Positions 63,080-64,000 of a DNA stretch of 64,000 bases are shown piece after piece. How positions within the stretch are numbered: position 1 is the stretch's first letter; each line of letters opens with the position of its first letter. The notes beneath the pieces were generated by a model. The model had not been told where the DNA came from, searched no databases, and saw only the letters and a list, made by a program, of their open reading frames with translations. This DNA comes from Acinetobacter baumannii (GTDB taxonomy: Bacteria; Pseudomonadota; Gammaproteobacteria; Pseudomonadales; Moraxellaceae), in contig NZ_CP046654.1 in assembly GCF_009759685.1 (NCBI RefSeq), forward strand, positions 3,844,001 to 3,908,000. The letters run 5' to 3'. The position numbers were made by a program, and so were the translations under genes.

Positions 63080-63222
63080 CCATAGAGAGTTGATATTTAA
63101 ATAAAAGCTCTGTTGAAATTAGATACCCTACAAAAAAAATCGGGTTTTAAAACAATTATTTCAGACGACTTTATGTGTAGCTTAGTTTGTCGATATGAGG
63201 CATAATGCCCTACAACGTAGCG

Positions 63223-63279
63223 GTGTCACATCATTGAGAAGTCTAATTTTTAAGACTAGCGTTCTCAATCATGCGACAC
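63223..63279 (+). promoter_or_regulatory. Long structured element in the cyoA leader
   Basis: Two 18-base arms (63223-63240 and 63262-63279) pair at 16 of 18 positions; the inner part has GTCT / AGAC around an A/T-rich 8-base loop. A second stem TCCCAT / ATGGGA follows (63291-63296, 63310-63315). The element sits between the upstream terminator and the cyoA ATG, so it should be transcribed as the leader of the oxidase operon. No known riboswitch is recognised. Confidence 0.55.
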
Positions 63280-63335
63280 TTTAATCGCTATCCCATATTT
63301 AATTAGGGAATGGGACTCTTCACCGAGGTTGTAAA

Positions 63336-64000
63336 ATGAGACAAACGATTTTAGCTGTATTGTCTTTATCAACGCTTGCCGCACTTTTGACTGGGTGTGG
63401 TGGTGATATGGTACTTCTAAACTCTAAAGGTCCAGTTGGTCAAGGTCAAAGTGACCTTATGATGACTGCGATCTATTTAATGTTACTTGTGGTGATTCCT
63501 TCAATCATCATGGCATTATGGTTTGGTTGGAAATATCGTGCGTCAAATAAAGATGCAGACTATAAACCTACATGGGCACACTCAACTGCAATTGAAGTTG
63601 TAGTATGGGGTATTCCTGTCATTATTATTGGTATTTTAGCTTGGTTAACTTGGTGGGGTTCCCACAAGTATGACCCATACCGTCCTTTAGAATCAGATAA
63701 AGCACCTTTAACTATTCAGGTTATTGCTGAACAGTTCAAGTGGATTTTTATTTATCCTGAACAAAACATTGCGACTGTTAACGAAGTACGTTTCCCAGAG
63801 AAAACTCCGTTAAGTTTCAAAATCACTTCTAACTTCACGATGAACTCATTCTTCATTCCACAGTTAGGCGGTCAGATTTATGCAATGGCAGGTATGCAAA
63901 CTCACCTTCATTTGTTAGCAAATGAAACTGGTGTATATCGTGGTTTCTCTTCTAACTACTCAGGCTATGGTTTCTCTCAAATGCGTTTCAAAGCGCATAG
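63336..64000 (+). CDS. cyoA: Cytochrome bo3 ubiquinol oxidase subunit II (3' end outside window)
   Basis: CyoA is the periplasm-facing subunit II of the bo3 ubiquinol oxidase. The 221 visible codons begin MRQTILAVLSLSTLAALLTGC, a lipoprotein signal (lipobox LLTGC). Two membrane helices follow (MTAIYLMLLVVIPSIIMALW, and the segment ending GILAWLTWWGSHKYDPYRPL), then the cupredoxin-like domain with VIAEQFKWIFIYPEQ, NEVRFPEKTPLSFKIT and SFFIPQLGGQIYAMAGM. As in all quinol oxidases, the CuA-binding His/Cys of cytochrome c oxidases are absent in the visible part. The gene runs off the right edge, where cyoB would be expected. Confidence 0.95.
   Translation, partial: MRQTILAVLSLSTLAALLTGCGGDMVLLNSKGPVGQGQSDLMMTAIYLMLLVVIPSIIMALWFGWKYRASNKDADYKPTWAHSTAIEVVVWGIPVIIIGILAWLTWWGSHKYDPYRPLESDKAPLTIQVIAEQFKWIFIYPEQNIATVNEVRFPEKTPLSFKITSNFTMNSFFIPQLGGQIYAMAGMQTHLHLLANETGVYRGFSSNYSGYGFSQMRFKAH

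Overview
The window reads as ordinary chromosome of an Acinetobacter, most likely of the A. calcoaceticus-baumannii group. The evidence is the low GC content, the gene order tsaE-mutL-miaA-hfq without amiB, a complete pgaABCD polysaccharide operon, a kdpABC-kdpD-kdpE cluster, and protein sequences typical of Moraxellaceae. The species call is an inference. I see no rRNA, tRNA, insertion sequence, prophage or CRISPR array, and about 54 protein genes.

Layout. Positions 1-3.7 kb hold the end of the tsaE-mutL-miaA-hfq run on the minus strand (hfq is cut by the edge). Positions 3.8-7.4 kb hold two rRNA/tRNA pseudouridine synthases, an orphan RelB/DinJ-type protein, a GNAT acetyltransferase, a small hypothetical gene and a DUF441 membrane protein. 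Positions 7.4-13 kb hold a MetR-type regulator with a MetR-like box upstream, a periplasmic DUF4198 protein behind a Fur-box-like site, a lipoprotein, an MFS exporter, a voltage-gated K+ channel and an unknown gene. acnB follows (13.2-15.9 kb), then a small lipoprotein and the envelope pair tamA-tamB (16.6-23.9 kb). An LplT-like MFS gene is coupled to coq7 (24-26 kb). A DUF2799 lipoprotein and a PuuA-type glutamine synthetase lead to the kdp potassium-uptake cluster (28.5-36.3 kb).

The second half starts with a minus-strand run of moeB/thiF-like, ubiB-like, folB and a divergent folK-like gene (36.5-39.5 kb). A fatty-acid or acyl-CoA catabolism island follows (40-45 kb): acyl-CoA synthetase, an acyl-CoA dehydrogenase broken by one in-frame TAA, an SDR dehydrogenase and a divergent AraC regulator. 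Then come prfA-prmC, a periplasmic DJ-1/PfpI protein with a divergent LysR regulator, two tandem glycine-zipper proteins, a luciferase-like monooxygenase, a remnant-like Baeyer-Villiger monooxygenase homologue, pgaABCD, the divergent ppsR/ppsA pair, an RDD membrane protein and the start of the cyo terminal oxidase operon.

No large unknown multi-gene system is visible. The most interesting signals are at the level of regulation and decay: the nonsense codon in the acyl-CoA dehydrogenase; a 34-bp-spaced operator array before the luciferase-like gene; strong structured leaders before cyoA, kdpA and acnB; a CRP-like palindrome over the probable pgaA promoter; a duplicated gene-plus-promoter unit for the glycine-zipper proteins; and a flavin-monooxygenase-like protein that has lost its catalytic half.
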